DNA of 51,512 nt. Source: Verrucomicrobiia bacterium (GTDB lineage Bacteria; Verrucomicrobiota; Verrucomicrobiia; Limisphaerales; UBA8199). Of the stretch, positions 1-10,100 are shown one piece after another. The stretch covers positions 1 through 51,512 of the forward strand of contig DASYZB010000036.1 in NCBI GenBank assembly GCA_035946615.1. Reading direction: 5' to 3'. Position 1 is the first letter of the stretch; each line of letters starts with the position of its first letter. The position numbers were made by a program, and so were the translations under genes. The notes below the pieces were generated by a model, which ran no database searches, was not told where the DNA came from, and saw nothing but the letters and a program-made list of their open reading frames with translations.

Positions 1-50
1 CGGTAACCGTACGGTCGCTTACGGTAACCCACGGTAACCCACGGTAACCG
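1..50. repeat. Short tandem direct repeat, ACGGTAACCC-type decamers
   Basis: The first 50 bases hold four or five copies of a decamer close to ACGGTAACCC (at 1-9, then 31-40, 41-50 with small variations, and a degenerate unit in 11-20). Copies are contiguous at 21-50. Because the window starts inside the array, its true length is unknown. No gene covers it, and the function is unknown. Confidence 0.6.
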
Positions 51-90
51 AAACGCCCCCCGGACACAGCTTGGCCCTACCTCCCGGCCT

Positions 91-136
91 AAAAGCGCCA
101 GAGGACTGGCGCAGTCCAAGACGTTTCGCGCGGATT
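91..136. repeat. Dispersed palindromic repeat, copy 1 (GGACTG-NNN-CAGTCC core)
   Basis: This intergenic stretch contains a perfect 6-bp hairpin GGACTG-gcg-CAGTCC followed by CAAGACG and a GC-rich tail. A closely similar stretch lies at 23736-23780, with the same core, a three-base loop and the same CAAGGCG-type flank. Two diverged copies 23.6 kb apart, both outside genes, indicate a dispersed REP-like element. It sits just downstream of the GH57 stop codon. Confidence 0.6.
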
Positions 137-143
137 GGTACGG

Positions 144-1742
144 TCACTTCCAATAGCTGTAATCCAGGTGCGGAAAGATGTTGTCGGTTTGTTCAATGCC
201 ATTCAGCCACGCCTCGGCGATATGGTTATTGGCGAGCTGTTGATAGATTCGCGTGAAGCGCAGCAGATGGTCTTTGACTCGTTTGCGAGCATAGTCAGGA
301 TTGGTACCCGTTCGGAGAATGAACGGCCAATCGCTGGCCTGGGCCAGAAGAAGTTCGCGTCCGGCTTGCTTCAAGGCGCGGGCCTGGAGCGGGTCTGGCA
401 AGCCGCTTTCGGATTGGCCATGTGCGCCAAAGCGGCGGGCCAATTGGGTCATGCGTTCCTGCGCCGCGTGGAGGTGGGGATAAATCCATTGGTTGGTTTC
501 GTTGAGCCAGACGCGCCAGTAGCCTTCTTCACCCCAACTCGATGAGGCAGGCGCAGCCACCTGGTGTCGGTCGTGGCGGCGCAAGTAATCCGACGGGGTG
601 ATCAGCTCCAAAATCTTCTGATCGAACCAGGCCTTGCGGACAAAGAAATCGAGAAACTCAGGCCCCTCGTACCACCAATGGCCGAACAATTCAGCGTCGT
701 ATGGGGACACAACAACCGGCGGGCGGTTCAGGATAGCTCTCAAACGCTGAATCTGTTCGATGCGGACGGTAAGGAAATGGGCGGCGTGCTCAGCGGCAGT
801 TTGGAGCGCGGCAGCTCGTTCATAGATTGCCTTATGCGGGCCGCTCTCGGTAATCCGGTGGTACTTGATTCCGGTAAAAGTGCGCCAATCGGGAGCAGCC
901 CAATAGGGCTTGAGGTAATCCAAATCCAGGTCGAATCCGATGTCGCGATAAAAATCACGGTAACGCGGGTTGCCTGGATAGCCCTCCTGCCTGCTCCAAA
1001 CCTGTTTGGCGGAAGCCAGGTCACGTCCAAAGGCGGCGATGCCCTTGTGACTCAGAACAGGCGCGAACATGCCGTATCGTGGGCGTGGTGTGGCGTGCAG
1101 GAGACCGTGGGAATCCACAATGAACCACTCAATCCCCGCCTCGCTCAAGACTCCTTCCAGTCCCTCAGCATAGGCGCATTCCGGAAGCCAAATCCCTCGA
1201 GGCGCCTGGCCGAAGCAGCTCTGGTACTGATCGCGGGCGGTAAGGATTTGGCCTCGCAACGAGGGCAAGTGCCCCGCTAACAGCGGCAAGAGGGCGTGGG
1301 TAGCGGCGCTGGTGATGATCTCCAATTGGCCCCGTTCCTGAGCCCGCCGGAAGGATGCCACGAGGTCACCCCCCTGTTGCTGATAAAAATCGCGGGTCGC
1401 AACGAGCCGCTCATGATACAACTGGGCCAGTTGGTGGTAGTCCTTTTCCCAAAGTGTCCGATGGATTTCCTTTTCGGCCAATTCGATCAGCTCATCCAAG
1501 TGACGCCGGTAACGGGTTTGGAGCAGGGAATCCTGCAACATCGCGCAGAGGGTGGGGGTCAGAGTAAAGGTCAGCCGGGCGCCGATGCCATCTTTTCGCC
1601 AGCCCTCGATTAATTGCATTAGCGGGATGTAGGATTCTGTGATGGTCTCGAACAGCCAGGTCTCTTCGAGGAATTTGTCGCATTCCGGATGCCGCACGAA
1701 AGGCAGGTGGGCGTGCAGCACCAGGCAGAGATAGCCTTGCAT
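144..1742 (-). CDS. GH57-family 1,4-alpha-glucan branching-type enzyme (DUF1957)
   Basis: The product (532 aa) is a cytoplasmic GH57 glycoside hydrolase of the branching-enzyme branch, which would cut and re-join alpha-1,4-glucan chains to make alpha-1,6 branches in glycogen. The N-terminal LHAHLPFVRHPE carries the GH57 metal/substrate histidines H10 and H12. GIWLPECAY places the likely nucleophile at E188 and VSPYDAELFGHWW places the likely acid/base at D349, which is close to the spacing in characterised GH57 branching enzymes. The C-terminal part from about residue 400 (SSWGEEGYWRVWLNE) is the DUF1957 end. The ATG at 1742 shares its A with the TGA of the DUF4912 gene upstream, so translation is coupled. 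A longer frame back to 2027 exists, but it runs antisense-like through the neighbour's coding region and lacks family similarity. The family call is firm; branching rather than hydrolytic activity is inferred from motif spacing. Confidence 0.9.
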   Translation of the reverse strand: MQGYLCLVLHAHLPFVRHPECDKFLEETWLFETITESYIPLMQLIEGWRKDGIGARLTFTLTPTLCAMLQDSLLQTRYRRHLDELIELAEKEIHRTLWEKDYHQLAQLYHERLVATRDFYQQQGGDLVASFRRAQERGQLEIITSAATHALLPLLAGHLPSLRGQILTARDQYQSCFGQAPRGIWLPECAYAEGLEGVLSEAGIEWFIVDSHGLLHATPRPRYGMFAPVLSHKGIAAFGRDLASAKQVWSRQEGYPGNPRYRDFYRDIGFDLDLDYLKPYWAAPDWRTFTGIKYHRITESGPHKAIYERAAALQTAAEHAAHFLTVRIEQIQRLRAILNRPPVVVSPYDAELFGHWWYEGPEFLDFFVRKAWFDQKILELITPSDYLRRHDRHQVAAPASSSWGEEGYWRVWLNETNQWIYPHLHAAQERMTQLARRFGAHGQSESGLPDPLQARALKQAGRELLLAQASDWPFILRTGTNPDYARKRVKDHLLRFTRIYQQLANNHIAEAWLNGIEQTDNIFPHLDYSYWK

Positions 1743-3142
1743 CAGTCGAGATGTTCGGCGGCAGGGGGCTTCAGCGCCGGGTCTTGCGGATGCGCCTCCA
1801 CCGTTCCTGAATAGCTTGTGCTGCGATGAAACTCGAGGGCGGCCCGCCGCTCTTCGCCATGACTGGCGGTGGCCTGGATGAGCAATTGATAATCTCCGTC
1901 CGGGAGCGAAAACCGGTAGCTGAACGTGCCATCCGGGCGCAATCGGATGACTCGACCGCCAATTGTTACCTGCGCATCCGCTTTCGTGGCCCCATAAATC
2001 ACCAGTTCGGCATTCACGTTGAACCAAAAACTCTTTTCCGGCCCTGGCGCAATGCCTGCCGGGCTGGAAATGCCCAGCGCGCCAAGGGCCTCGAGGATCG
2101 AGAGGCCCAAACCGCCACCCGGCGCGGACATCCCCAGCAAGGCCAGTTGGAGCGAGGGAATCTCTGGTTGCCCTCGGGCCATCTCCACCAGCTCAGCCGA
2201 GTTGGGCCACCCCCGGCGAACCAGGCTCCAACCGATCAGTTCAGCCAACGCCCGTTCTTGTTCCTCGGACCATGCTTCCGACACTGCGGGAAATACTTCC
2301 CGGCTCTTTTCCTCAACACGCTCGGTCTGGCTCGGTTCAAAGCGGTCCATTGCGAAGGGCTGAGCGGCCAGGAGCCACGCCTCGGCGCCCCCTTGTTCCG
2401 GCAGTGGGAAAGGTCTTTCTGGCGGCAGTTCTCTAATCGGCTCAGCGCGTTCTTCTCGTTGAGGTGGGTTGATTGGGACCGCTGCAGGCCCCACGGGCGT
2501 TTCAGCGGGCTTCGACTGGATCACTGCGGGTCTCGTCTCGGCAGAAGACGGACCGGTATCCACAACGGCAAACTGGACTGTTGTTTGCTCGGAAACTCTA
2601 TCTCGGGGCGCCTGCACCGGTGCCGAGACCGCGATGCTCCGCCACATTCCGTCCGGCTGGTAAAAGCCAAGTTCAGCGAGGTATCCTGCACCTGGCTTTT
2701 CGATATGGATGAACCAGTGGCGTGATTCAGGGTGAACATGGAGCTCGGAAATGGGCGGCAGCTCCCGGCGCTCGAGATAAAGGCGAATCACCAGATGCCG
2801 GTGCGCCGAAAGCCCGTTAAAGCGCTGTTGCTGTTCCCACGTGAGGTCCCAATGCGCATACAGGCACCGCGGGTCCCGCGCCATCAGGGTCAGTCTGCCA
2901 GTTCCATAGGCATCCGGCAGCTCCTCGGTCTCCGCCCCCGGCGCTGCCATCAGTGGATTTGGGCTGAGGCTGAACTTTTGTCCAGGACCGCTCAAAGTGG
3001 CCACGTTCGGTTCATCTCCTTCGAGCAGTATCGGGGGTATCCTCAACTTTAACTTGGGTGCTGGAGCAGTTGGGGGGGAGCCCGATGGCAGCGCCCCTTT
3101 GGCCGCTTTCCTTTGTCCATCACGCGCTCTTTTCGATTTCAT
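1742..3142 (-). CDS. DUF4912 domain protein, partner of the GH57 enzyme
   Basis: This 466-aa soluble protein has a basic N-terminus (MKSKRARDGQRK), a DUF4912 domain at about residues 80-180 (RLTLMARDPRCLYAHWDL) and a long proline-rich linker. A C-terminal segment at about 370-425 (VTIGGRVIRLRPDGTFSYRF) looks like a small beta-sandwich. DUF4912 resembles carbohydrate-binding folds and is repeatedly found next to GH57/DUF1957 enzymes. Here the two genes overlap by one base. A role in presenting glucan to the enzyme, or in its regulation, is inference. No signal peptide is visible. It is the first gene of a two-gene minus-strand operon, divergent from the oxidoreductase at 3449. Confidence 0.8.
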   Translation of the reverse strand: MKSKRARDGQRKAAKGALPSGSPPTAPAPKLKLRIPPILLEGDEPNVATLSGPGQKFSLSPNPLMAAPGAETEELPDAYGTGRLTLMARDPRCLYAHWDLTWEQQQRFNGLSAHRHLVIRLYLERRELPPISELHVHPESRHWFIHIEKPGAGYLAELGFYQPDGMWRSIAVSAPVQAPRDRVSEQTTVQFAVVDTGPSSAETRPAVIQSKPAETPVGPAAVPINPPQREERAEPIRELPPERPFPLPEQGGAEAWLLAAQPFAMDRFEPSQTERVEEKSREVFPAVSEAWSEEQERALAELIGWSLVRRGWPNSAELVEMARGQPEIPSLQLALLGMSAPGGGLGLSILEALGALGISSPAGIAPGPEKSFWFNVNAELVIYGATKADAQVTIGGRVIRLRPDGTFSYRFSLPDGDYQLLIQATASHGEERRAALEFHRSTSYSGTVEAHPQDPALKPPAAEHLD

Positions 3143-3248
3143 GCCCCTACAACTATCGCTCTGCCGGGAGAATAACGGATTTCGGGCAAGACAATACGTT
3201 GCTGTACCGGCAGGCGCAACGCCAATTTAAGCGACGCAGTAATCGGTT

Positions 3249-3330
3249 AGTGACGGCGGGGCGCTGCCGCCTAAAGGCGGCGTTCCGCGCGTCCGGAACG
3301 CCGGCTTCAGCCGGCAGCCCCGCAGTCACT
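3249..3330. repeat. Composite palindromic element (REP/BIME-like)
   Basis: The 306-base divergent intergenic region 3143-3448 is largely occupied by a nested palindrome. AGTGAC at 3249-3254 pairs with GTCACT at 3325-3330, and GCGGGGC pairs with GCCCCGC inside that. Between them lie GCCGCC-taaa-GGCGGC, GCCGGC-ttca-GCCGGC and the pair GCGTTCC/GGAACGC. The whole 82-base element can fold as a cruciform or three-way junction. It lies between divergent promoters, which I could not locate confidently. I see nothing else in this region. Confidence 0.7.
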
Positions 3331-3448
3331 GAGGCATTAGGCGACGCAAGAACAGAACATTACGACAAAAGGCTTGTCCTTGGCCTTGGGTTTGGAGTTG
3401 AATCCCTATGTGAAGCCTGTGTTCGACCGGTCACAACTCTTCAGGCCT

Positions 3449-4810
3449 ATGACCTCTAAGCCGAGACTCCCATTGCATTCCCATCCCAGCCAGCCGCCCT
3501 TGAGCCGCTCCGTTTTGAATCGGCGGCAGTTTCTGAGGCGCTCGGCGCTGGCTGCCGGTGTGGTGGCTGTGCCCGCAATCATCCCGGGCTCGGCGCTTGG
3601 CCTCAACGGGGCTGTGCGCCCCAGCGAACGCATCGTGATGGGCGGCTTGGGTATTGGCAACCGCGGAAGCGACGACCTTCGTTGGATGCTGCCCGAGCGC
3701 GACATTCAGTTTGTGGCAGTTTGCGACGCCAAACGCGCGCAACGCGAAGCCGTCAAGCGCATTATCGACGGACACTATGGCAATAAGGACTGCGCGACTT
3801 ACCGCGATATGCGTGAGTTCCTGGCCGAACGGCGGGATATCGACGCGCTGCTGATAGCCACGGGTGATCGGTGGCATGCCTCGGCTTCCATCATGGCGAT
3901 GCGCGCAGGAAAGGATGTCTATTCAGAGAAACCCTCATGCATGACAATAGCCGAAGGACAGGCTGTGGTGGCAACAGCGCAACGCTATGGGCGCGTTTAC
4001 CAAACCGGCACCCAGCGGCTTAGTGAAGATAACTTCACCGTCGCCAATGAACTCCTGCGCACTGGCCGATTGGGCAAGGTCCACACCGTGCGCGCCCATA
4101 TCGCGCCTTGGGACGCGGCGGAGATGAAGTACGACTGGCTCGCGGCTGAACCGGAGCCGCCGCGTGAGGAAGTGGATTGGGACCAATGGCTCGGTCCCTG
4201 CCCCTGGCGCCCCTATAACAGCGCCTATACCCGCGGTGGGTGGCGCGGCTACTATGATTTCCACACGAGTTGCATCGGGGAATGGGGCGCCCACACGTTC
4301 GCCCAATGCCAGGTCGCCATCTCCGCCGCCAATACCTCAGCGGTCGAATACGGGTATGTGAACAACCCGACCGGTGACGGCATGGTCACCCGGTTCGCTA
4401 ATGGCGTCGAGATGATCCTTTCCCGCGGAGACAAGTGGTGGCACGGCTCTTGTGGTGTCCGCTACGAAGGCGAGGAGGGCTGGGTCGCCATCGCCGACGG
4501 CTACCCTAAACCGGAAGTCTCCTCGCCAGCGCTGTTGCAGGATTCTTCGAAATTGGTCAAGGATTACATGGCGCGTACGGAGCGGCCCATGAGCCACGTG
4601 CGCAATTTCTTCGACTGCATTAAATCGCGCCGCCTAACAGTAGCCCATCCCGAGGTGATGTACCGCTCGATGTCCACCGTTCACGCCGCTAACATTTGCA
4701 TGTGGCTGAAACGCGATTTGAAATTCAATCCGGCGAAAGCCGAATTCGTGAACGATGCGGAAGCCAACCGGCTGAGGTCACGCGCCATGCGGGAACCGTG
4801 GATCATCTGA
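3449..4810 (+). CDS. Tat-exported Gfo/Idh/MocA-family oxidoreductase
   Basis: The protein (453 aa from this ATG) begins with a twin-arginine signal, NRRQFLRRSALAAG (R25-R26), followed by a hydrophobic stretch and a likely cleavage near residue 50. The mature part starts with a Rossmann segment (IVMGGLGIGNRGSDD) that binds NAD(P). The family motif EKP is at E160-K161-P162, followed by the C-terminal alpha/beta domain with a conserved tryptophan-rich region (WDQWLGPCPWRPYN). This subgroup is typical of Planctomycetes and Verrucomicrobia and is thought to oxidise sugars or sugar derivatives in the periplasm; the substrate cannot be told from the sequence. An in-frame ATG at 3374 would place 25 non-signal residues ahead, so the ATG at 3449 is preferred. 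The HEAT-repeat gene follows closely. Confidence 0.88.
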   Translation: MTSKPRLPLHSHPSQPPLSRSVLNRRQFLRRSALAAGVVAVPAIIPGSALGLNGAVRPSERIVMGGLGIGNRGSDDLRWMLPERDIQFVAVCDAKRAQREAVKRIIDGHYGNKDCATYRDMREFLAERRDIDALLIATGDRWHASASIMAMRAGKDVYSEKPSCMTIAEGQAVVATAQRYGRVYQTGTQRLSEDNFTVANELLRTGRLGKVHTVRAHIAPWDAAEMKYDWLAAEPEPPREEVDWDQWLGPCPWRPYNSAYTRGGWRGYYDFHTSCIGEWGAHTFAQCQVAISAANTSAVEYGYVNNPTGDGMVTRFANGVEMILSRGDKWWHGSCGVRYEGEEGWVAIADGYPKPEVSSPALLQDSSKLVKDYMARTERPMSHVRNFFDCIKSRRLTVAHPEVMYRSMSTVHAANICMWLKRDLKFNPAKAEFVNDAEANRLRSRAMREPWII

Positions 4811-4825
4811 ACGCAGGAAATGGTT

Positions 4826-6805
4826 ATGATAAACATCCGACTAAATCTGACGCTGGCAGCCGTCTTGTTGCTTGCCTCGTGGACTCCGGCGCCGGCCAAT
4901 TCCGCCGAACCATCCGTCAAGGAGGAGGTCAAGCGACTGAGCGCCCTCCTCAAATCTGATGCGTCCCGAAAGGAAAAGGCCGATGCCTGCCGCGAGTTGG
5001 CTCGTATCGGGACAAGCGACGCGGTTGATTCTTTGGCGTCGCTTCTGCCCAATGAGGAGCTGTCCCACATGGCCCGCTACGGCCTCGAGACGATTCCCAG
5101 CTCGCGCGTGGACAAAGTCTTGCGTGAGGCCATGGGGACGCTCCAGGGCAGGCCATTGGTCGGTGTTATAGGAAGTTTGGGAGCGCGCCGCGATGCCAAA
5201 GCCGTGCCGGCGCTCACCAAACTGCTGGCCAATTCGGATACGGATGTCGCGCAGGCTGCAGCCCGGGCCCTGGGGAGTATCGGCAATTCATCTGCCGCAG
5301 AGGCATTGGAACGAGCGCTGACAGGGGGCCCCTCTCCGAATCAGCTCGCTATTTGTGAAGGTCTGTTCCGTTGTGCCGAAAACTTCGAGGCAACTGGCCA
5401 CAGAAAACAGGCTCTCGCCATTTACGACCGGCTCCGCGCCACCTCGGCCCCGCACCAGGTCCGCACCGGCGCCTGGCGTGGCGCTATTCTCACCCGGGGC
5501 GAGCAAGGGCTGCCGCTCCTCCTGGAAGCCTTGCGCAGCGACGATTTTTCCCTGTTCGATGCCGCGGTCCGCACCTCGCAGGAAATGCCTGGACACGAGA
5601 TTACCTCCGCACTCGGGGCCGAGCTCGGAAAGATGCCCGCCGACAGGCAAATCGTCCTGAGTCAGGCCCTGGGCAAACGCGCCGGCGCCGAGGCGCTGCC
5701 GTTCCTGTTTGATCTGGCCAGGAAGGGCCAACAGAACGCGCGGCTGGCTGCTATCCGGGCGCTGCCGGAGATTGCGGACCCGCTGGCGGTGCCTGTGTTG
5801 GTCGAGCTGACTCGCGACCACGATGAGGCGGTTGCCAAAACCGCCGTGGAGGCCCTGGGTGGTCTGCCCGGCAAAGAAGCCGATGCCGCCGTTCTGGCGA
5901 TGTTTTCCCGCGAGGGGACCGACCGCCGCATTCTGGCGATGGACCTGATCGTGCGCCGCCGCCTCACCGGAGCTATTCCAAAGGTCCTTCTGGCGGCCGA
6001 GGACCTCGAACCGCGAGTCCGAGTTGCCGCTTTCCAGAAATTGGGCGAGCTGGCCGGGCCGGCCCAAATCCCATCCGTTCTTCGGATTCTGGAGCGCACG
6101 GCTTCAGCGGAAGATATCGATGGGGCTGAGCACGCCCTCATTGCTCTGGCGGCAAAAGCGCCCAACCCCAATGCCTGCGCTGACAGCGTCGTCTCGTGGC
6201 TGCCGCGGGTGAACTCTGCAAAACAATGCGCCCTGCTGCGCGTATTGACCTCCATCGGCGGCTCGGAGGCGCTCAGAACCGTTCGCAAATCTCTCAATAA
6301 CCCTGATTTGGATGTGCATGAGGCCGCCGTGCGCAGCCTGAGTCTTTGGCCCACCCCGGATGCCGCCCCTGACTTGCTGGCCCTGGCCCGCAAGTCCGGC
6401 GGCTTGGCAGGCGATAACGTTTTAGCCCTGCGCGGCTATCTGCGGTTCGCCTCCCAGCCCGATGTGCCGGCTGCCCAACGCCTGGTGATGTGCCGCGAGG
6501 TCTCAAAGTTGGTGGAAAAGGCAGAAGAAAAGAGGCTGCTCCTGGCGGCCCTGGGTGGGATTCACCTGCCGGAGTCGCTCGCGCTCATCAATCCGTTTAT
6601 CGACCAGCCTGAAACGGCACAAGAGGCCGGCAATGCTGTAGTGACCGTTGCCGAAAACATTCTCAAAGGCAAAGACGCCGCCAAACTCGCTCCCAAACTG
6701 ATCGAACCGTTGCAGAAAGTCGCTCGAGGCAATCCCAATGCTGACCTCGCCAAACGCGCCCAAGCCCTGCTTGATCAGGCTCAAAAGAAAGGCGCAGGGA
6801 ACTAG
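4826..6805 (+). CDS. Secreted HEAT-repeat (PBS-lyase-type) protein
   Basis: This is a 659-aa protein with an N-terminal signal peptide (INIRLNLTLAAVLLLASWTPAPANSA) and then repeated helical pairs of HEAT/PBS-lyase type. Examples are ALTKLLANSDTDVAQAAARA and VPVLVELTRDHDEAVAKTAV. Such solenoids are protein-interaction scaffolds; no catalytic motif is visible. The gene begins 15 bases after the oxidoreductase stop, so the two are probably co-transcribed and the scaffold may act with that enzyme in the periplasm (inference). AGGAA at 4815-4819 is better spaced for the ATG at 4826 than for the in-frame ATG at 4820, so I chose the later start. Confidence 0.82.
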   Translation: MINIRLNLTLAAVLLLASWTPAPANSAEPSVKEEVKRLSALLKSDASRKEKADACRELARIGTSDAVDSLASLLPNEELSHMARYGLETIPSSRVDKVLREAMGTLQGRPLVGVIGSLGARRDAKAVPALTKLLANSDTDVAQAAARALGSIGNSSAAEALERALTGGPSPNQLAICEGLFRCAENFEATGHRKQALAIYDRLRATSAPHQVRTGAWRGAILTRGEQGLPLLLEALRSDDFSLFDAAVRTSQEMPGHEITSALGAELGKMPADRQIVLSQALGKRAGAEALPFLFDLARKGQQNARLAAIRALPEIADPLAVPVLVELTRDHDEAVAKTAVEALGGLPGKEADAAVLAMFSREGTDRRILAMDLIVRRRLTGAIPKVLLAAEDLEPRVRVAAFQKLGELAGPAQIPSVLRILERTASAEDIDGAEHALIALAAKAPNPNACADSVVSWLPRVNSAKQCALLRVLTSIGGSEALRTVRKSLNNPDLDVHEAAVRSLSLWPTPDAAPDLLALARKSGGLAGDNVLALRGYLRFASQPDVPAAQRLVMCREVSKLVEKAEEKRLLLAALGGIHLPESLALINPFIDQPETAQEAGNAVVTVAENILKGKDAAKLAPKLIEPLQKVARGNPNADLAKRAQALLDQAQKKGAGN

Positions 6806-7120
6806 CGCAGCCCGGTGGGCAGTGCCTTTTGGAGTGGCCCTGGCAAGGCCGGCAAAGCGAGGCAAAGCGCCTTCTCTTTGCCCACATCTTCGTATCTCTC
6901 TATCTATCAGTTTCAGTTGACACTAAGCTCCACGAATAGTACCTATTAGGCAGTTTTCCCGTCGTTAGACATGCAGTGGCGCCACCGTTAGCCGCGCCTT
7001 GCTAGGGGGTTTGTCGCAGACGGGGCAGCGGCCATGATTGAGAGCACTTCAACGCCCTGCGGGAGTCTGTCCCAGAAGGACAGGTTCCACTTTTGCGCAG
7101 GGTTCCAACCACGATTTCTA
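6806..7120. other. Intergenic region, possible promoter and leader hairpin upstream of the giant gene
   Basis: These 315 bases hold no convincing gene. A perfect TTGACA is at 6917-6922, but the sequence 16-18 bases later (around TACCTAT, 6940-6946) is a poor -10, so a promoter is only possible. Near the 3' end a two-tier hairpin is visible: CCCTGCG at 7055-7061 pairs with CGCAGGG at 7096-7102, and inside it CTGTCC at 7067-7072 pairs with GGACAG at 7078-7083. The hairpin ends 18 bases before the giant gene's start. Confidence 0.4.
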
Positions 7121-10100
7121 ATGCATATGAAAACAACGATGGTATTGTTTCTTACCGCGGTCGCCTGGGGCGTATGGGTGGTGGAAGCGGATGCCCAATC
7201 GCAGCCTTCTCGCGCTCTGTTTTTTCCCTCGAACCAGTGGCCGCCCGGACCAGGGTTGTACGTGGCGCCGCCTGGGAGCTGGATCGGCACCCCTGCAGGG
7301 GGCCTCATTGTGAGCAACCTGCTGCTGGGGAAATTCAGCGAAAGCGTTCCCGCTCCACCGCCCGGGACCAGCGTGACGCTAACGCTCGATGCTCAGGCGG
7401 ATTTTGACCTGTCCGTTAATGGCGGCGGCACGTTCAGTCACGTGGCTGTTCCGGTGGAGTTGACGGTGAGCCTTACGGCCATTGGCATTCCCGGGGCGGG
7501 CAACGGCTACTCGACCGTGCTTGGGGAGTTCAAACCGCTGGGTCCGCTGCCCGGGAACCTGATGCTCCGCCAAAGCGGCAGCCAGGCCTCCACGGGCCAA
7601 GTAAACTTAACACCGGCGCCAGGAGGATCGGCCGGATTTCTGATAAGCAGTTTTTTCAATGTCTCCCTGGATTTCAGCGCCGATGGAGGCCAGACTTGGC
7701 AGGCGATGTCCCCCGCGCAGCACTTGGATTTGAGGGTGGACCCGGCGAATCCTTCTGAAGGCACACTGGTCTCCGAATCGACGCCATTATTTCCTGCTCC
7801 CGATGATGGGTTTCTGGTGCCGGCGGTGCAACGTGCTTCCTTTGGAGGCGGAATCGTAATCCAAGGGTTGCGGCAAACCCTGTTTTCAGCCGTCACCGAT
7901 GGCACAGCGCTTGCCCTGGGCACAACACCGACCATACTGCCGTACACCGCAACTCTCAATTTCGCTCTCTCAGTGGATGGTGGAAAGACTTTCACTCAAA
8001 CCCGAACCACGGCAAACATGAGCCTTTCTTTTGCCAAGATCAGTGAATCGGCCTCACGGCTGTTCGATGCTGAAATCACGCAAATGGATTTTTCCGCCAC
8101 TGTGGCGGGGACCGCCTTGATGTTCCGCGAAAGCCCCAGCTTGTCTTCCTATGGCGGGGCCGAGCTGCGGAGCTTCGGCGATGGAAGCTTTCAGTTCAGC
8201 AGCTTCTTCGATGTATTCCTCGAATTGAGCACCGATGGCGGCCAGACATGGGCGCCCGCAAACAACGGTCCACTCCATCTTCAACTGCAACCGAACAGCC
8301 CACGTGGCCAATTTGCCTCCTCGAATCTGCCTACGCCCGGGGGCCAATACGTCCTGCCGGCGTTGGCTTATCAGACCGGTCCAAGGGCCGGTGTCCTGAT
8401 AGCAGGCAACACCATAGGCGGTTTTTCAGCTTCTTCCCCGCCGCCCGCGGCAGGCCAGCCCCTGGTCCAAAGTTTCACAGCCCAAGTCAACCTGAGCATC
8501 TCGCTGGATGGCGGGGCCTCGTACACAGATGCCGCCGGCACGGCGGCCGTGACCATGCTGGTCACTCCAAGCGGTATCAACTGGGGTGATACTTCCTATT
8601 ACAACGCAGTCCTGCAGCAGTTGAATGTAACCGGCCTGCCCCAGGGAATCATGCTGCGACAAAGCCCCACCCTCACCTCGACTGGCCGGCTCAGTATTAC
8701 GCCGCAGCCCAATAGTGGTGGGTTTAAGGTGGACAGTTTCTTCGACGTCTTTACCGAGTTGAGCCTGGATGGCGGCCAGACATGGACGGCGGCCTCGAGC
8801 GCCGCGGCCGCAGCCCTTACCCCCTCACCAATCGGAGCGCCGCTAAGGATTACCTGTCCCGGCGATATGAGCGTGCTAGCCACCAGCGCTCAAGGGGCGG
8901 TGGTCACCTATCCACCGCTTCTTATCCAATATGGGGATTGTCCGTTCACCCCAAGCACGGTTGGCATCGCGTACTCGCCGCCCTCTGGGTCCCTGCTTCC
9001 GATAGGCCTCACGACCGTGACGGTGACCGCCGACAACGAATGCGGCGAGCACTCGACCTGCTCTTTCAACGTCCAGGTGCGGCCCAACCTGGCGCTGGCA
9101 CGGGAAACTCTCTCCATCCGCCCCTTGTTGCCGCCACCGGGCGCAATGTTCCTCGAACCGGCTCAGTTTAGTCCCGTAACTGTTGGAGGAATTATTGTGA
9201 GCAATTTTACCCTCCGCAACTTTGCCAACGGCATCGTGCCTCCACCGGCGGGCAGCAGTGAGACACTCGAAACGCCTGCCACGGCCGAATTGGATTGGTC
9301 TCCAGACTACGGAGCGACGTTCCCCCATGCGAGCGTTCCGGCCAAACTCGTCCTGAACATCCAGGACAATGGCTCCGGCCAGCTTCCGGGCCAGGAGGTT
9401 TATTCTCTGAGCGTAGTGCGTTTGGACATTGCGGGAAGCAATCTGCCTCCCGCCGTGATGTTGCGCGCCAGCCTCACCCAGCCATCGAGCGGCCAGGCGG
9501 CCATTCGAACCGCGCCGGGAACCGGCATTGGCGGCAACCTGCTGATCGGTTTGCTGGACGTGTTTTTTGACGTGAGCACTGATGGCGGCCAGACATGGAC
9601 CCCTGGTGATGGGAGCGTGCATCTGGAACTGCGCGCGGACCCGGCTGTCCAGACCCCTGTGCCGGAGTTTACGCCTTTGTGGCCGCCGCCTGCCGATCAG
9701 CTTGCCAGTCCACCCGGAGCGTCCGCTCTTTTCCCCGGGGGTATTGTCGTGAAGGATGTGCAACAGGGCTTCTTTTTAGGGCTGATCGACCTGACATTGT
9801 TGGACCCGAGTTCGCTCCCGATAGTGCAGCGATTCAACAGTGTCGTTCAATTGAAATGGTCTCAGGATGGAGGTCAGACCTTCAATGTGGCGCGTGTGCC
9901 GGCTCTCATTGGACTGCTCATGCAAGGCATCCGGCAAGGAGCCACTCAGATGTTCGATGCGCAGGTTACACAAATGGACATCGCTGGAGGCGATTTGTCT
10001 CAGAATGTGCGCCTACGGGTCAGCCCGACGCTGAGTTCGGACGGACAAGTTGCATTGCAAGGATTGGCTGACGGGTCGTTCCAGATAACCAGCTTTTTCG

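Noticed and set aside
144-2027. A longer GH57 protein starting at 2027
   Set aside because: The first 95 residues read through the neighbouring DUF4912 gene out of frame; the GH57 fold starts at the ATG at 1742.
1826-2725. A 299-codon plus-strand frame
   Set aside because: It is antisense to the DUF4912 gene and has no recognisable features.
8876-9763. A 295-codon minus-strand frame
   Set aside because: It lies entirely within the giant repeat gene in antisense and follows its repeat structure.
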